Assembly: GCA_024347015.1 (NCBI GenBank)
Contig: AP024889.1
Coordinates: 372,001 to 436,000, forward strand
DNA length: 64,000 nt
From: Vibrio pectenicida
GTDB lineage: Bacteria; Pseudomonadota; Gammaproteobacteria; Enterobacterales; Vibrionaceae
Reading direction: 5' to 3'
Both the position numbers and the translations under genes were made by a program. The stretch's first letter is position 1. Every line of letters begins with the position of its first letter. This document shows, in pieces, positions 1-9,689 of the stretch. Below the pieces are notes generated by a model. The model was given only the letters and a program-made list of their open reading frames with translations. It ran no database searches and was not told the origin of the DNA.

Positions 1-1
1 T

Positions 2-646
2 CAAAAACTCAAAACAGGTCAGTATCCGATAATGTTTGCTGCTGATGTTGCCACTGGGCTTATTGGGCATTTGGTTATGGCTATAAGTGGCGGTAATTTG
101 TATCGTAAATCGTCTTTTTTACTCGATAAACTAAACCAACAGGTATTGCCCAAATGGTTTAACATTTCCGAAAAACCGCATGTTTTGCGAGGGCTAGCAT
201 CAAGTCCATTCGATAGTGAAGGCGTTATTACCCAAGATCGTGACATTATCGTTGATGGTGTATTAGCGACTTACCTTGTGACAAGTTATGCAGCTCGCAA
301 GCTTGATATGACGCCGACAGGTCATGCTGGAGGCATCCATAACTGGTTTGTGAAATCGACAGGCCAAGATTTTGAGCAGATGCTTAAAGAATTAGGAACG
401 GGATTTCTGGTTACTGAAGTTATGGGACAAGGCGTTAATATAGTAACAGGTGATTATTCTCGTGGAGCCGCTGGTTTTTGGGTTGAGAATGGACAAATTC
501 AGTATCCAGTATCTGAAGTGACTATTGCTGGTAACTTAAAAGAAATGCTTGATCAGATAATCGCGGTTGGTAGTGATGTGGAGACTCGTTCACAAATTCA
601 GACGGGTTCTATATTGCTAGAAACTATGAAGGTTGCAGGAGAATAA
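2..646 (+). CDS. pmbA: PmbA (TldE) metalloprotease subunit, C-terminal part
   Basis: The reading frame is open at the left edge of the window, so only the last 214 or so codons are present and the true start lies outside. The visible part carries hallmarks of the TldE/PmbA C-terminal domain: a [11 protein letters not shown] stretch, then a [12 protein letters not shown] segment, and near the end a [17 protein letters not shown] segment. PmbA pairs with TldD to form a cytoplasmic protease that matures modified peptides and degrades unfolded peptides. TldD carries the zinc site and PmbA does not. The partner tldD is also in this window at 39118-40563, about 39 kb away. An inverted repeat lies between this gene and convergent lysC. 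Confidence 0.93.
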   Translation, partial: QKLKTGQYPIMFAADVATGLIGHLVMAISGGNLYRKSSFLLDKLNQQVLPKWFNISEKPHVLRGLASSPFDSEGVITQDRDIIVDGVLATYLVTSYAARKLDMTPTGHAGGIHNWFVKSTGQDFEQMLKELGTGFLVTEVMGQGVNIVTGDYSRGAAGFWVENGQIQYPVSEVTIAGNLKEMLDQIIAVGSDVETRSQIQTGSILLETMKVAGE

Positions 647-728
647 AGATAAATACATTGATAACTAGGAAGAATGGTCATTTTCTGACGTGTTTTGTTA
701 GCTCCTTTAATCAATGATTGTTTTGTAT

Positions 729-758
729 TTAAGGGTTGATGTGTGATTCAACCCTTAA
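729..758. terminator. Inverted repeat between convergent pmbA and lysC
   Basis: A perfect 11-bp stem (TTAAGGGTTGA at 729-739 against its complement at 748-758) with an 8-nt loop lies between the two convergent stop codons. No strong T run follows it on either strand, so it may be a weak bidirectional terminator or only an RNA-end-protecting hairpin. Confidence 0.4.
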
Positions 759-774
759 GGTAGTATCTCGACTA

Positions 775-2127
775 TTATTGCTCGAATAATTGGTTATGTA
801 GCTTTTGAATGGCTAACTTAGAGTCAGCTTCATTGAGCAAAAAACATAGATTGTGAGGACTTGCTCCGTAGCAGATCATTCTTAGATTAAACTCCTCAAG
901 GGTACCAAAAACTTGTTTTGCGTAACCTTTACTCTCACTCATATTATTACCGATCAGAGCCACTAGGCATAAATTCTGCTCTACTTCAACGCTACATAAA
1001 TCTTCAAGCTCGGCGCGAACCTCTTGAGGTAGTTGGGGCGAACCTCCTGCTGTGTCAGTTTGGTCAAGAGTGAGGCTGATGCTGATTTCCGATGTTGTAA
1101 TTAAGTCAACGGAGATTTTATGTTTTGCCAGAATCTCAAACACTTTGGCCAGAAAACCGTAGGCATGGAACATACGAGCGCTACGCAGAGTAACCATAGT
1201 TTGATTGCAGCGTAGGGCTAAGGCTCTGAATAAAGGTGATTCTTCTACTTGATGGCGAATCCATGTCCCCCCTTGTTCTGGCTGTTTTGATGAGCCGACA
1301 AATACGGGGATCTCATGGCGAAGTGCAGGAACAAGAGTCGAAGGGTGGAGTATTTTAGCACCAAAGTTTGCCATTTCTGACGCTTCACTAAAGCTTATCT
1401 CTGCTATAGGGGAGGCCTTAGGGGCAATACGTGGATCGGTTGTGTAAATGCCAGGTACGTCTGTCCAGATTTCCAATCCTAGAGCTTCGACCGCTTCTGC
1501 AATTAATGCTGCACTATAATCGCTTCCTCCACGTCCCAATGTAGTCGTATTGCCTTGCTTATCGGCACCTATAAAACCCTGAGTAATAACAATATTTTCT
1601 TGGCACAACGGAACTAAAGATAACTGAGCTTGGCTGCGAATAATATCGAGGTTTGGTTCGGCTTTACCAAAGGCGCTATCTGTGCGTAGCGCATTACGTA
1701 TATCAAATCGTTTGGCATTGATTCCGCGCTCTTGCATGAGTTTGGTCAGCAAATGGGTAGACATTAGTTCACCACAAGCAACCAGGTGATCAGTCAGTTT
1801 TTTGCTTGGTTGAATAGAAGCAGCTTCTGCTAAACTGGTTACTGTATCAAGGATCTCATAAATATCACTGGCAGTTTTTGTTGCGTTATTGAGCTGACTA
1901 AGTACGCCATCATGAATAGTGGCGAGTTTGGTTAGGATAGTGTTGCGTTGCTCGTTATCAGACACTCCATTTGCTAACTCAACTAACAAGTTGGTGACTC
2001 CGGAGCACGCACTAATGACAACAAGTTTAGTCTGTGGCCTTTGTTCTATTATGTCTGCACAGCGGCTCATGGATTCAAAATTAGCGACACTAGTACCACC
2101 AAATTTAGCAACATTAAAATTGCTCAC
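775..2127 (-). CDS. lysC: Lysine-sensitive aspartokinase III
   Basis: The 450-residue product phosphorylates L-aspartate, the first step to lysine, threonine, methionine and diaminopimelate. The N terminus has the KFGGTS kinase signature (residues 8-13), and a TLGRGGSDYSA segment near residue 200 completes the amino-acid-kinase fold. The C-terminal 150 residues form the two ACT domains that bind lysine. It is a monofunctional enzyme with no homoserine dehydrogenase domain, which is the LysC type. The start is GTG at 2125-2127, with a GGGAG ribosome site 7 nt upstream. A lysine riboswitch lies in its leader, so expression should fall when lysine is plentiful. The V. cholerae counterpart occupies the same position beside the aminotransferase gene. 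Confidence 0.95.
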   Translation of the reverse strand: MSNFNVAKFGGTSVANFESMSRCADIIEQRPQTKLVVISACSGVTNLLVELANGVSDNEQRNTILTKLATIHDGVLSQLNNATKTASDIYEILDTVTSLAEAASIQPSKKLTDHLVACGELMSTHLLTKLMQERGINAKRFDIRNALRTDSAFGKAEPNLDIIRSQAQLSLVPLCQENIVITQGFIGADKQGNTTTLGRGGSDYSAALIAEAVEALGLEIWTDVPGIYTTDPRIAPKASPIAEISFSEASEMANFGAKILHPSTLVPALRHEIPVFVGSSKQPEQGGTWIRHQVEESPLFRALALRCNQTMVTLRSARMFHAYGFLAKVFEILAKHKISVDLITTSEISISLTLDQTDTAGGSPQLPQEVRAELEDLCSVEVEQNLCLVALIGNNMSESKGYAKQVFGTLEEFNLRMICYGASPHNLCFLLNEADSKLAIQKLHNQLFEQ

Positions 2128-2214
2128 GGTATTTCTCCCAAACTTCCTGAAAGTGAATAATAATCCTTGCTTGAAGAAGAGAATGAGCGAGTAGAGGGGC
2201 TTATGGAATAAGGG

Positions 2215-2390
2215 CTACCTCAGAAGCTCTTCACCAGACTGGGCTGGTGACAGTTGATGGGACTCAACCCAAGTCAACCGACAGATCAAAACCACACTAT
2301 TGATCTACCTCGGCACTACTCCCCCTCAGTGTTATGTATTGGAGTTGTGGCTCCACAATACACCTACCTGGGTAGTGCTCCTCTTCTGCA
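2215..2390 (-). promoter_or_regulatory. Lysine riboswitch (L-box) in the lysC leader
   Basis: Read on the minus strand, the leader contains the conserved L-box blocks in order: AGAAGAGGAGC at the 5' end, a stem-loop, CTGAGGGGGAGTAGTGCCGAGG, then CTGTCACCAGCC and GGTGAAGAGCTTCTG closing the P1 helix. This matches the E. coli lysC riboswitch block for block. It ends about 88 nt before the GTG start. No strong T-tracted terminator is visible between it and the gene, so I infer control of translation or RNA decay rather than transcription termination. Confidence 0.93.
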
Positions 2391-2430
2391 AAATGCATAA
2401 ATGCGATGACAAAACATACCGCACTCATGC

Positions 2431-2459
2431 ATTGAACGTGTTTATGACTGGTTTGTCAA
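2431..2459 (-). promoter_or_regulatory. Predicted sigma-70 promoter of lysC
   Basis: On the minus strand a perfect TTGACA (-35, at 2454-2459) is followed after 17 nt by TTCAAT (-10, at 2431-2436, 4 of 6 matches). Transcription would start about 35 nt before the riboswitch. Confidence 0.65.
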
Positions 2460-2524
2460 TGGAAACTTTCGCCAGCTAAAAACGGAAGTTGTGATGAGAG
2501 CTTATGTTTTGAATATTAGGGAAA

Positions 2525-2553
2525 TTGCCGTACTGGTTAATATGTTTTATGGT
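2525..2553 (+). promoter_or_regulatory. Possible promoter of the class V aminotransferase gene
   Basis: TTGCCG (2525-2530), a 17-nt spacer and TATGGT (2548-2553) fit a modest sigma-70 promoter 45 nt upstream of the chosen ATG. Both hexamers are 4 of 6 matches, so this is tentative. Confidence 0.35.
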
Positions 2554-2597
2554 GAGAGTTAAACTTTGTGAAGTGTACAGCTTTTAAGGAGCGAATG

Positions 2598-3719
2598 ATG
2601 ACGATTCAAAGCTTTACCCCACCCCGACGTATACTCATGGGCCCTGGCCCCTCTGATATTTCTCCTCAAGTATTACAAGCCCTGAGTCGCCCAACGATTG
2701 GTCATCTGGACCCGCTTTTTATCCAAATGATGGACGAAGTTAAGCAGCTCCTTAAATACGCGTTCCAAACCCAAAATGACTTTACAATTGCAATATCAGC
2801 CCCTGGAAGTGCAGGGATGGAAGCATGCTTTGTAAATTTAATTGAGCCAGGCGATAAAGTCATAGTGTGTCGTAATGGTGTGTTTGGTGAGCGGATGCGC
2901 GAAAATGTTGTACGTGTCGGCGGTATTGCTGTTGTTATTGATGATAATTGGGGTGATGCTGTTTCTTTAGATAAAGTAGAGCAAGCGCTGATAGAGCATC
3001 CTGATACTAAGATACTGGCCTTTGTGCATGCTGAAACATCGACAGGTGCGCAGAGTGATGCCGAGGCTCTTGGAAAATTAGCAAAGGTACATGGCGCTTT
3101 GACTATTGTTGATGCTGTTACTTCACTTGCGGGAATACCTCTCAAAGTTGATGAATGGCAATTAGATGCAGTTTATTCCGGTAGTCAGAAGTGCTTGTCT
3201 TGCGTTCCAGGATTATCCCCTGTTACTTTTTCACCCCTTGCAATCGAAAAAATTCACGCCCGCCGAACACCAGTACAAAGCTGGTTTCTCGACCAAAGTT
3301 TAGTCTTAGATTATTGGAGTGGGGATGGTAAGCGCAGCTATCATCACACAGCACCAGTCAATAGCCTCTATGCTTTGCACGAGTCTTTGATTATGCTGCA
3401 AAATGAAGGGCTCGAAAATGCATGGCAACGCCACAAAGAGATGCATAATAAACTCAAACTAGGTCTCGATAAGTTGGGCTTTGAATTTGTAGTAAATGCA
3501 GATGTACGTTTACCCCAGCTTAATGCTATTTTTATTCCACAAGGCATTGATGAGGCTAAGATACGAAGCCATTTGTTGAATTATTATAATTTGGAAATAG
3601 GAGCGGGCTTAGGTACGTTGGCAGGTAAAGCTTGGCGGATCGGAATTATGGGTTATGGTGCGAGGAATGAGAATGTCGCCTTGTGTTTAAGAGCCTTAGA
3701 AGAGGCAATAACGTCATAA
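2598..3719 (+). CDS. Class V pyridoxal-phosphate aminotransferase (alanine-glyoxylate / serine-pyruvate type)
   Basis: The product (373 residues) is a fold-type I PLP enzyme of the alanine-glyoxylate aminotransferase family. The opening MGPGPSDISPQVL segment, the HAETSTG active-site loop, the VDAVTSLAG segment and SGSQK with the PLP lysine near residue 198 are all visible. Family members transfer amino groups between alanine or serine and glyoxylate or pyruvate; the exact substrate cannot be read here. A longer frame from GTG 2568 exists, but AAGGAG at 2586-2591 sits 6 nt before ATG 2598, so I use that start. A hairpin terminator follows. The gene is divergent from lysC and convergent with pglL. 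Confidence 0.85.
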   Translation: MTIQSFTPPRRILMGPGPSDISPQVLQALSRPTIGHLDPLFIQMMDEVKQLLKYAFQTQNDFTIAISAPGSAGMEACFVNLIEPGDKVIVCRNGVFGERMRENVVRVGGIAVVIDDNWGDAVSLDKVEQALIEHPDTKILAFVHAETSTGAQSDAEALGKLAKVHGALTIVDAVTSLAGIPLKVDEWQLDAVYSGSQKCLSCVPGLSPVTFSPLAIEKIHARRTPVQSWFLDQSLVLDYWSGDGKRSYHHTAPVNSLYALHESLIMLQNEGLENAWQRHKEMHNKLKLGLDKLGFEFVVNADVRLPQLNAIFIPQGIDEAKIRSHLLNYYNLEIGAGLGTLAGKAWRIGIMGYGARNENVALCLRALEEAITS

Positions 3720-3737
3720 CTCCAGCTGATGATTTGA

Positions 3738-3767
3738 GGCGGCATATATTGCCGCCGGATTTATTTT
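3738..3767 (+). terminator. Intrinsic terminator after the class V aminotransferase gene
   Basis: A GC-rich 7-bp stem (GGCGGCA / TGCCGCC, loop TATAT) is followed by GGATTTATTTTG. It overlaps the 3' end of convergent pglL slightly. Confidence 0.6.
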
Positions 3768-5536
3768 GATAACTGGTTTATGTCTGGCTTGAGCGCATCA
3801 ATGGTTGGTGCAATATATTGTACGCTTGTGAAATCACGGGCGGGGAATAAATATTGTGCCTCAGTACGTATTTGCTCTGCTCGCTCGGTGTCACCCAAGC
3901 CTTGATAGGCAATAATCAAGTTATTGTAAAAAGCGGGTCTTGGTTTTTCTCTAATGATTTTCAACGACCAATCTATATAAGGTTGAATATACTTAGCTTC
4001 TTGTAAGTTCAGACCAATATTGAGGTAAGTGCTATAAATATCCCAGTCGTATCTATCTTTCCATATTATTGGATTAGTCACTTGTTCAAGGAGTTGTGGA
4101 TCTTTTGTTGCTGAGGTCTCGAATTTAGTCAGTATATAGTTGGTATGTAGGCCGGTTAGCATATAAAAACTAACTAGGGTTGGGACCACCAAACTCATCA
4201 CTCTAAGTAACGTTGAGGTAATTAGTGTAATATTTGTCGTGCGGTATGAACGAGCTCTTTGGTCAACCCAAAACAGCAAAATGACAAATGTTATCCAATG
4301 GATTGCGGAATGATAGAAGGGGTACTCTAACTGGCTATGTAAGATTAATGGAACAAATAAAGCAAGCATAGCAAGCCGGGTACCTTGCTTGGCATTATAG
4401 ATCCTAAGCAACACGATTAGGGCAGCAATTATTATCGCCAAAACGGGTAATAGTCCGCCTTCAACGCCCCAATAAAGTAATTCGTTATGAGGATGATCTA
4501 ATGATGCCATACCTGGTTTATAGTTTGGATTGAGCTGATGTTGGCGTGCGGTATAAGTAATGTATTCTGGTTCAAATCGACCATAACCATAGCCTGTAAA
4601 TGGCTTTTCAATCAACATATCCATAGCTTGTGGTAAGAAGAGTGATCTAGCCTTATCGCTCAATCGTGCCTTCTCATTTACAATAGCACTTCCACCCGTT
4701 GTAAAAATGACACTGCTACCAATAATCAACCCCATTGAAATTGATATAACCCAGCCCCAAAATCGTTTGGATGTTGCAAATCGATATAAATACGGTAATA
4801 GGAAGAGTACGGAAAGAAAAGCGCTCAACCAGCCAGTTCGAGAAGCAAGAAATAACAGTAATGGAACAGTAATTACGGGCATTAAATAAAGAAGTATAAC
4901 TTCACTTAATTGACTATGATATTTCTTCGGATGTTTAGTGAGTAAATACCCTGATAGAGTAAGGCCCGTAGCAAGAAAACTAGCCATTACATTAGGCTGC
5001 TGAAAAATGCCATAGGGACGGTTTTCAATAGTATTATAGCCGAACCAATTATTAGGTTCGAGAACAAGGTATTGCAACCAGCCAAATATGGCCTGAATGA
5101 AGACCGCAATAGTGATAAACCATAGTAAGCGCTGCTTCTGCTTATTACTAAAGCAAAATTGCTGGAGAATAAAGAACAGCGTTAAGCCAGACCAAAGTCC
5201 GATGAGTCGTTCCTGAGAAAGGGAAAAGTCTGACTTGGGGTAGATTATGGGTAAGGTTAATAGTACGCAACAAAGAAATAGGCCGACGGTGAGCTTGTTA
5301 TACCTAATGAACCCTTGGGTGCCTATCTGATAAAAACCGATAGCTATAGAGATAAATACAGCTATCCACGTTGTACTATTAAAAGAGAGTGCTAGCCCTG
5401 AGCCTCCTGGGTTAGGCGTAAAAACGTGCATACCGATTAGAAGAATAGCAGCAATAGAGGCAAGAAAGGGTTTAGTCAGTGGCAACTTAGGTTTCTGGGG
5501 TTCTAAGCTTGTTCCAGTTAGATGAATGCTTGCCAT
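3761..5536 (-). CDS. pglL: PglL-family O-oligosaccharyltransferase
   Basis: This is a polytopic inner-membrane protein (about 591 residues) with a Wzy_C / O-antigen-ligase domain. Roughly a dozen hydrophobic segments precede a large loop containing FTGYGYGRFEPEY and LDHPHNELLYWGVEGG, which is typical of PglL and WaaL enzymes. A C-terminal soluble region follows. The family moves a lipid-linked glycan onto serine residues of exported proteins, often type IV pilins. The V. cholerae homologue at this locus (next to uvrA) is described as PglL-Vc. The frame extends upstream into uvrA, but that N terminus is Arg-rich non-family sequence; ATG 5536 gives MASIHLTG with AAGGA upstream. ATG 5569 is an alternative. 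Its native substrate is unknown, and the MSHA pilins and MshL nearby are candidates only. Confidence 0.85.
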   Translation of the reverse strand: MASIHLTGTSLEPQKPKLPLTKPFLASIAAILLIGMHVFTPNPGGSGLALSFNSTTWIAVFISIAIGFYQIGTQGFIRYNKLTVGLFLCCVLLTLPIIYPKSDFSLSQERLIGLWSGLTLFFILQQFCFSNKQKQRLLWFITIAVFIQAIFGWLQYLVLEPNNWFGYNTIENRPYGIFQQPNVMASFLATGLTLSGYLLTKHPKKYHSQLSEVILLYLMPVITVPLLLFLASRTGWLSAFLSVLFLLPYLYRFATSKRFWGWVISISMGLIIGSSVIFTTGGSAIVNEKARLSDKARSLFLPQAMDMLIEKPFTGYGYGRFEPEYITYTARQHQLNPNYKPGMASLDHPHNELLYWGVEGGLLPVLAIIIAALIVLLRIYNAKQGTRLAMLALFVPLILHSQLEYPFYHSAIHWITFVILLFWVDQRARSYRTTNITLITSTLLRVMSLVVPTLVSFYMLTGLHTNYILTKFETSATKDPQLLEQVTNPIIWKDRYDWDIYSTYLNIGLNLQEAKYIQPYIDWSLKIIREKPRPAFYNNLIIAYQGLGDTERAEQIRTEAQYLFPARDFTSVQYIAPTIDALKPDINQLSK

Positions 5537-5598
5537 TAGTTGTTGTGTCCTTAAAAGGTAGCAGACCATAGTTGGCCTGCTGTTCTTACTATTTTTGC

Positions 5599-8421
5599 TT
5601 ATTTTAACATAGGCTTGAGAAATCTTGCTGTGTGCGAGCCAGTTATTTGTGATACCTCTTCTGGTGTACCCTGAGCAATAATTTCTCCACCTCCTTGTCC
5701 GCCTTCTGGCCCTAAATCGATAACCCAATCGGAAGTCTTGATTACATCAAGGTTATGCTCGATAACGACCACTGTATTTCCATGATCTCTTAAGCGATGG
5801 AGAACGACCATTAATTGTTGGATATCATGAAAATGCAACCCTGTTGTGGGTTCATCCAATATATACAGTGTTTTCCCCGTGTCTCGTTTGGAAAGCTCCC
5901 TAGCTAGTTTTACTCGTTGAGCTTCTCCACCTGATAAAGTTGTTGCAGCTTGGCCAAGACGAATATAAGAGAGCCCTACATCGATGAGAGTTTGCAGCTT
6001 TCTGGCGATGACAGGGACAGGGTCAAAAAACGTACGCGCATCTTCTACTGTCATTCCTAATACTTGATCAATCGACTTGCCTTTATAATGAACCTCTAAT
6101 GTCTCTCGATTATAGCGTTTACCTTTACAAACATCACAAGGGACGTACACATCGGGAAGAAAATGCATTTCAACCTTTATAACTCCGTCGCCTTGGCAAG
6201 CTTCACATCGGCCTCCGCGAACGTTAAAACTAAATCGCCCTGGTTTATAGCCCCGAGAACGAGACTCTTGCGTGCCTGCAAATAATTCTCTAATTGGAGT
6301 AAAAATACCGGTATAAGTCGCTGGGTTTGAGCGTGGAGTGCGGCCAATTGGGCTCTGATCAATATCGATAACCTTATCAAAATGTTCTAGACCAATGATT
6401 TTTTGGTACGGTGCTGGTGTGGCGGTTGTTGCCCCATTAAGTTGGGTATGAGCAATTTGATAGAAAGTATCATTAATAAGAGTTGATTTACCAGACCCTG
6501 AGACACCAGTAATACAGCTAAATAAACCGACTGGAATTTCTAGTGTGACATTTTTTAGGTTATTGCCCGTTGCACCAATAAGTTTAGCCACTTTATTTTT
6601 ATCTTTGGGTGTACGATGGATTGGTATAGTGATTTCTTTTTTACCACTTAGGTATTGCCCTGTTAGAGACCTTGGCGTTGCTATAATGTCTTCTACCGAA
6701 CCTTGTGCAACGACTTCTCCGCCATGAATACCTGCGCCTGGGCCTATATCAATGACATGATCTGCCATTTTTATAGCATCTTCATCGTGCTCTACGACTA
6801 ATACTGTATTACCTAAATCGCGAAGGTGCGTTAATGTTTTTAATAGACGTTCGTTATCACGCTGATGAAGCCCAATTGAAGGCTCATCAAGAACATACAT
6901 GACACCAACTAAGCCTGCACCAATTTGACTAGCAAGCCTAATACGTTGAGCTTCACCACCAGAGAGGGTTTCAGCACTACGAGATAGGTTAAGGTAGTTG
7001 AGGCCGACATTAACTAAAAATTGCAGGCGATCATTGATCTCTTTCATCACTTTATCAGCAATTTGTGCGCGTTGACCTTCCAGTTGTAGTGATTCAAAGA
7101 AGTTGAGGGTATCGGCAATGCTGAGTTCGACAATCTCAGGTAAAGTAGTATCTCCAATGAAAACATTGCGAGCTTCAAGCCTTAGCCGACTGCCGTTACA
7201 ACTATTACAGGTGCGTGTTGAAATATATTTGGCAAGATCTTCTCGGACAGAATTAGATTCAGTATCACGGTATCTGCGCTCTAGATTATTGAGTATACCT
7301 TCAAACGGATGGCGCTTAACTCGTATATCTCCCCTGTCATTGACGTATTTAAACTCTATTTCTATACGTCCAGAACCTTTGAGAATCACATCTCGAATTT
7401 TATTTGATAGAGACTTAAAGGGGACTTTCAGGTCAAACTTGAAATGCTCAGATAATGAAGAGAGCATCTGAAAGTAATAATAGTTTTTCTGATCCCAGCC
7501 ACGTATTGCACCTTCTGCGAGGCTTAAATTGTCATCGATTATGACTCTTTGAGGATCAAAGTATTGTTGGACACCTAACCCGTCACATGTATGGCAAGCG
7601 CCAGCTGGGTTATTAAATGAGAATAATCTGGGTTCGAGTTCTTGCATGCTATACCCACAGTGTGGACATGCAAAATTAGCGGAGAAAATGATTTCTTTTT
7701 CATCGCCGTCCATAGGCGATACAACTACAATGCCTCCTGATAATTCGAGAGCCGTCTCAAACGATTCAGCGAGTCTTTGTTGTACATCGTTGCGTACTTT
7801 GAAACGATCCACGACAACGTCAATGGTATGTTTCTTATGGAGCTCTAACGTGGGGGGATCCGATAAGTCGCAGGTTTCACCATCTATTCTAGCGCGAATA
7901 AACCCTTGCGCGGCTAAATTTTCAAGTGTTTTAACATGTTCGCCTTTGCGCTCTTTAATGATGGGAGCGAGCAGCATCATCTTTGAACCTTCAGGGAGTT
8001 CGAGAACCTTGTCGACCATTTGTGAAATGGTTTGAGCACTCAATGGCGCCTGATGTTCTGGGCAGCGAGGCTCACCCACGCGTGCATAAAGCAAACGAAG
8101 GTAGTCGTATACTTCTGTAATTGTACCTACTGTCGAGCGAGGGTTATGAGAGGTTGATTTTTGCTCAATAGAAATAGCTGGAGATAAACCTTCAATATGA
8201 TCGACGTCTGGTTTTTCCATTAATGATAGAAATTGGCGTGCGTAGGCTGAAAGAGACTCTACATAACGACGCTGACCTTCGGCATAAAGGGTATCAAATG
8301 CAAGTGATGATTTGCCGGAGCCAGATAAGCCAGTAATAACGATAAGCTTGTCACGTGGAATTGTCAGGTTAACATTTTTTAAATTATGGGTGCGTGCGCC
8401 GCGAATGTCGATCTTATCCAT
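5599..8421 (-). CDS. uvrA: UvrABC excinuclease subunit A
   Basis: At 940 residues this is full length for UvrA, the dimeric ATPase that detects bulky DNA lesions and loads UvrB. There are two ABC modules: Walker [13 protein letters not shown] near the N terminus and [10 protein letters not shown] near residue 640. Two ABC signatures are visible ([16 protein letters not shown] and [16 protein letters not shown]). Two zinc fingers are present, CPHCGY...CHTCDG and CEACQGDG...CDVCKGKR. A consensus LexA box lies about 70 nt upstream, so SOS induction is expected. Unlike E. coli, where uvrA and ssb are divergent neighbours, galU and qstR lie between them here. Confidence 0.98.
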   Translation of the reverse strand: MDKIDIRGARTHNLKNVNLTIPRDKLIVITGLSGSGKSSLAFDTLYAEGQRRYVESLSAYARQFLSLMEKPDVDHIEGLSPAISIEQKSTSHNPRSTVGTITEVYDYLRLLYARVGEPRCPEHQAPLSAQTISQMVDKVLELPEGSKMMLLAPIIKERKGEHVKTLENLAAQGFIRARIDGETCDLSDPPTLELHKKHTIDVVVDRFKVRNDVQQRLAESFETALELSGGIVVVSPMDGDEKEIIFSANFACPHCGYSMQELEPRLFSFNNPAGACHTCDGLGVQQYFDPQRVIIDDNLSLAEGAIRGWDQKNYYYFQMLSSLSEHFKFDLKVPFKSLSNKIRDVILKGSGRIEIEFKYVNDRGDIRVKRHPFEGILNNLERRYRDTESNSVREDLAKYISTRTCNSCNGSRLRLEARNVFIGDTTLPEIVELSIADTLNFFESLQLEGQRAQIADKVMKEINDRLQFLVNVGLNYLNLSRSAETLSGGEAQRIRLASQIGAGLVGVMYVLDEPSIGLHQRDNERLLKTLTHLRDLGNTVLVVEHDEDAIKMADHVIDIGPGAGIHGGEVVAQGSVEDIIATPRSLTGQYLSGKKEITIPIHRTPKDKNKVAKLIGATGNNLKNVTLEIPVGLFSCITGVSGSGKSTLINDTFYQIAHTQLNGATTATPAPYQKIIGLEHFDKVIDIDQSPIGRTPRSNPATYTGIFTPIRELFAGTQESRSRGYKPGRFSFNVRGGRCEACQGDGVIKVEMHFLPDVYVPCDVCKGKRYNRETLEVHYKGKSIDQVLGMTVEDARTFFDPVPVIARKLQTLIDVGLSYIRLGQAATTLSGGEAQRVKLARELSKRDTGKTLYILDEPTTGLHFHDIQQLMVVLHRLRDHGNTVVVIEHNLDVIKTSDWVIDLGPEGGQGGGEIIAQGTPEEVSQITGSHTARFLKPMLK

Positions 8422-8488
8422 TACTGTCGCTCAATGTAAAAATAAGTGGGCTAAGTATTACATAGAGTTAAGGAACTGCATAGAAGCA

Positions 8489-8504
8489 CTGTATAAAAAA
8501 ACAG
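8489..8504 (-). promoter_or_regulatory. LexA (SOS) box upstream of uvrA
   Basis: CTGT-ATAAAAAA-ACAG matches the CTGT-N8-ACAG LexA consensus exactly and is flanked by outer CA and TA as in strong boxes. It lies about 68 bp upstream of the uvrA ATG, within the probable promoter. Confidence 0.85.
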
Positions 8505-8709
8505 TAAAAATCTCTGTATGGATTGGAAACTCCAGCGTTTAGACAATTAGGGGCTGTTGGACGGTTGAGCCAATTTTTACAGCTGGTTATTACATCAGTG
8601 TTGAGAGGTATTTTGCTTAGAATGACTAGGTAGAAACCTCCCTGATTGATTTAAGTACTTTATCTGAAATAAAAATTAACCGCAAAAATTCAAACAACCG
8701 TTATTATGC

Positions 8710-9582
8710 TTAGGCGTCTTTTGTTGTCGACTGTTTACCGAGCTCAGACTTTTTTGTGTCTTTGAGATATAGGTTTTCAAAACAGTAATTGGTCGCTTCT
8801 ATGAAACCTTCAACACTGCCACAGTCAAAACGCTTACCTTTGAATTTGTATGCGAGTACACAACCTGCTTGAGCCTGTTTTAATAAAGCGTCCGTGATTT
8901 GGATCTCTCCACCTTTACCTGGCTGTGTATTTTCGATCAGTTCGAAAATGTCAGGTGTCAGGATATAACGACCTATAATCGCTAAGTTGCTTGGCGCAGT
9001 TCCCGGCTCTGGTTTTTCAACCATATCGTCCACACGATAAATATTGTCTTTAATCATTTCTCCAGAGATGACCCCATATTTGTGCGTTTCATCAGCGGGA
9101 ACTTCTTGGACCGCGACAATTGAGCAGCGAAACTGTTTAAATAGTGCCACCATCTGCGCCAATACGCCTTCTTGTTCGTTAACACACAAGTCATCAGCTA
9201 AAACAACGGCAAAAGGCTCATCACCGACTAATTCACGTCCAGTCAATATAGCGTGGCCTAAGCCTTTCATCTCACATTGGCGAATGTAAGTAAAATTAGC
9301 TTTATCTATAATATCGCGAATATCGATTAGGAGATCTTCTTTATTGGTGCCACTAATTTGATGCTCTAACTCATAATTTTTATCAAAATGATCCATGATT
9401 GAGTGTTTACCGCGGCCTGTAATTATACACATACCATTCATACCCGCTTGAATTGCCTCTTCAACTCCATATTCAATTAAGGGTTTGTTAACGATTGGCA
9501 TCATTTCTTTTGGCATTGACTTAGTCGCTGGAAGAAAGCGAGTACCATAGCCAGCCGCAGGAAAGAGGCATTTTTTTATCAT
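8710..9582 (-). CDS. galU: UTP-glucose-1-phosphate uridylyltransferase
   Basis: The enzyme (290 residues) makes UDP-glucose from UTP and glucose-1-phosphate, for LPS core, exopolysaccharide and trehalose or galactose pathways. The nucleotidyltransferase signature FPAAGYGTRFLPATKSMPKE is at the very N terminus, with VEKPEPGTAPSNLAIIGRYI and GGEIQITDAL in the middle. I chose ATG 9582 (MIKKCLFPAAG), which has AGG upstream and gives the family length. ATG 9588 adds two residues, and a longer frame to 9642 adds unrelated sequence. The next gene on this strand upstream is qstR, about 107 bp away; co-transcription is possible. Confidence 0.95.
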   Translation of the reverse strand: MIKKCLFPAAGYGTRFLPATKSMPKEMMPIVNKPLIEYGVEEAIQAGMNGMCIITGRGKHSIMDHFDKNYELEHQISGTNKEDLLIDIRDIIDKANFTYIRQCEMKGLGHAILTGRELVGDEPFAVVLADDLCVNEQEGVLAQMVALFKQFRCSIVAVQEVPADETHKYGVISGEMIKDNIYRVDDMVEKPEPGTAPSNLAIIGRYILTPDIFELIENTQPGKGGEIQITDALLKQAQAGCVLAYKFKGKRFDCGSVEGFIEATNYCFENLYLKDTKKSELGKQSTTKDA

Positions 9583-9689
9583 GTTCATACCTGTATCAAT
9601 GAATAAATTATATTGTTGGCGCAACTTTAACATTTTTTTCACTCAATGGATAAATTGTAATGAGCGTATTTTTACTTGTTCGCTCACAA

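Noticed and set aside
2568..2597. GTG start of the class V aminotransferase
   Set aside because: AAGGAG lies between this GTG and ATG 2598, at the right distance for the latter.
2702..3145. 147-codon frame antisense to the aminotransferase gene
   Set aside because: Shadow of a confident gene; Ser/Thr-rich composition with no domain.
5537..5728. Longer N terminus of PglL reaching into uvrA
   Set aside because: The extra residues are Arg-rich, unlike the family, and overlap the uvrA coding end; the start at 5536 fits better.
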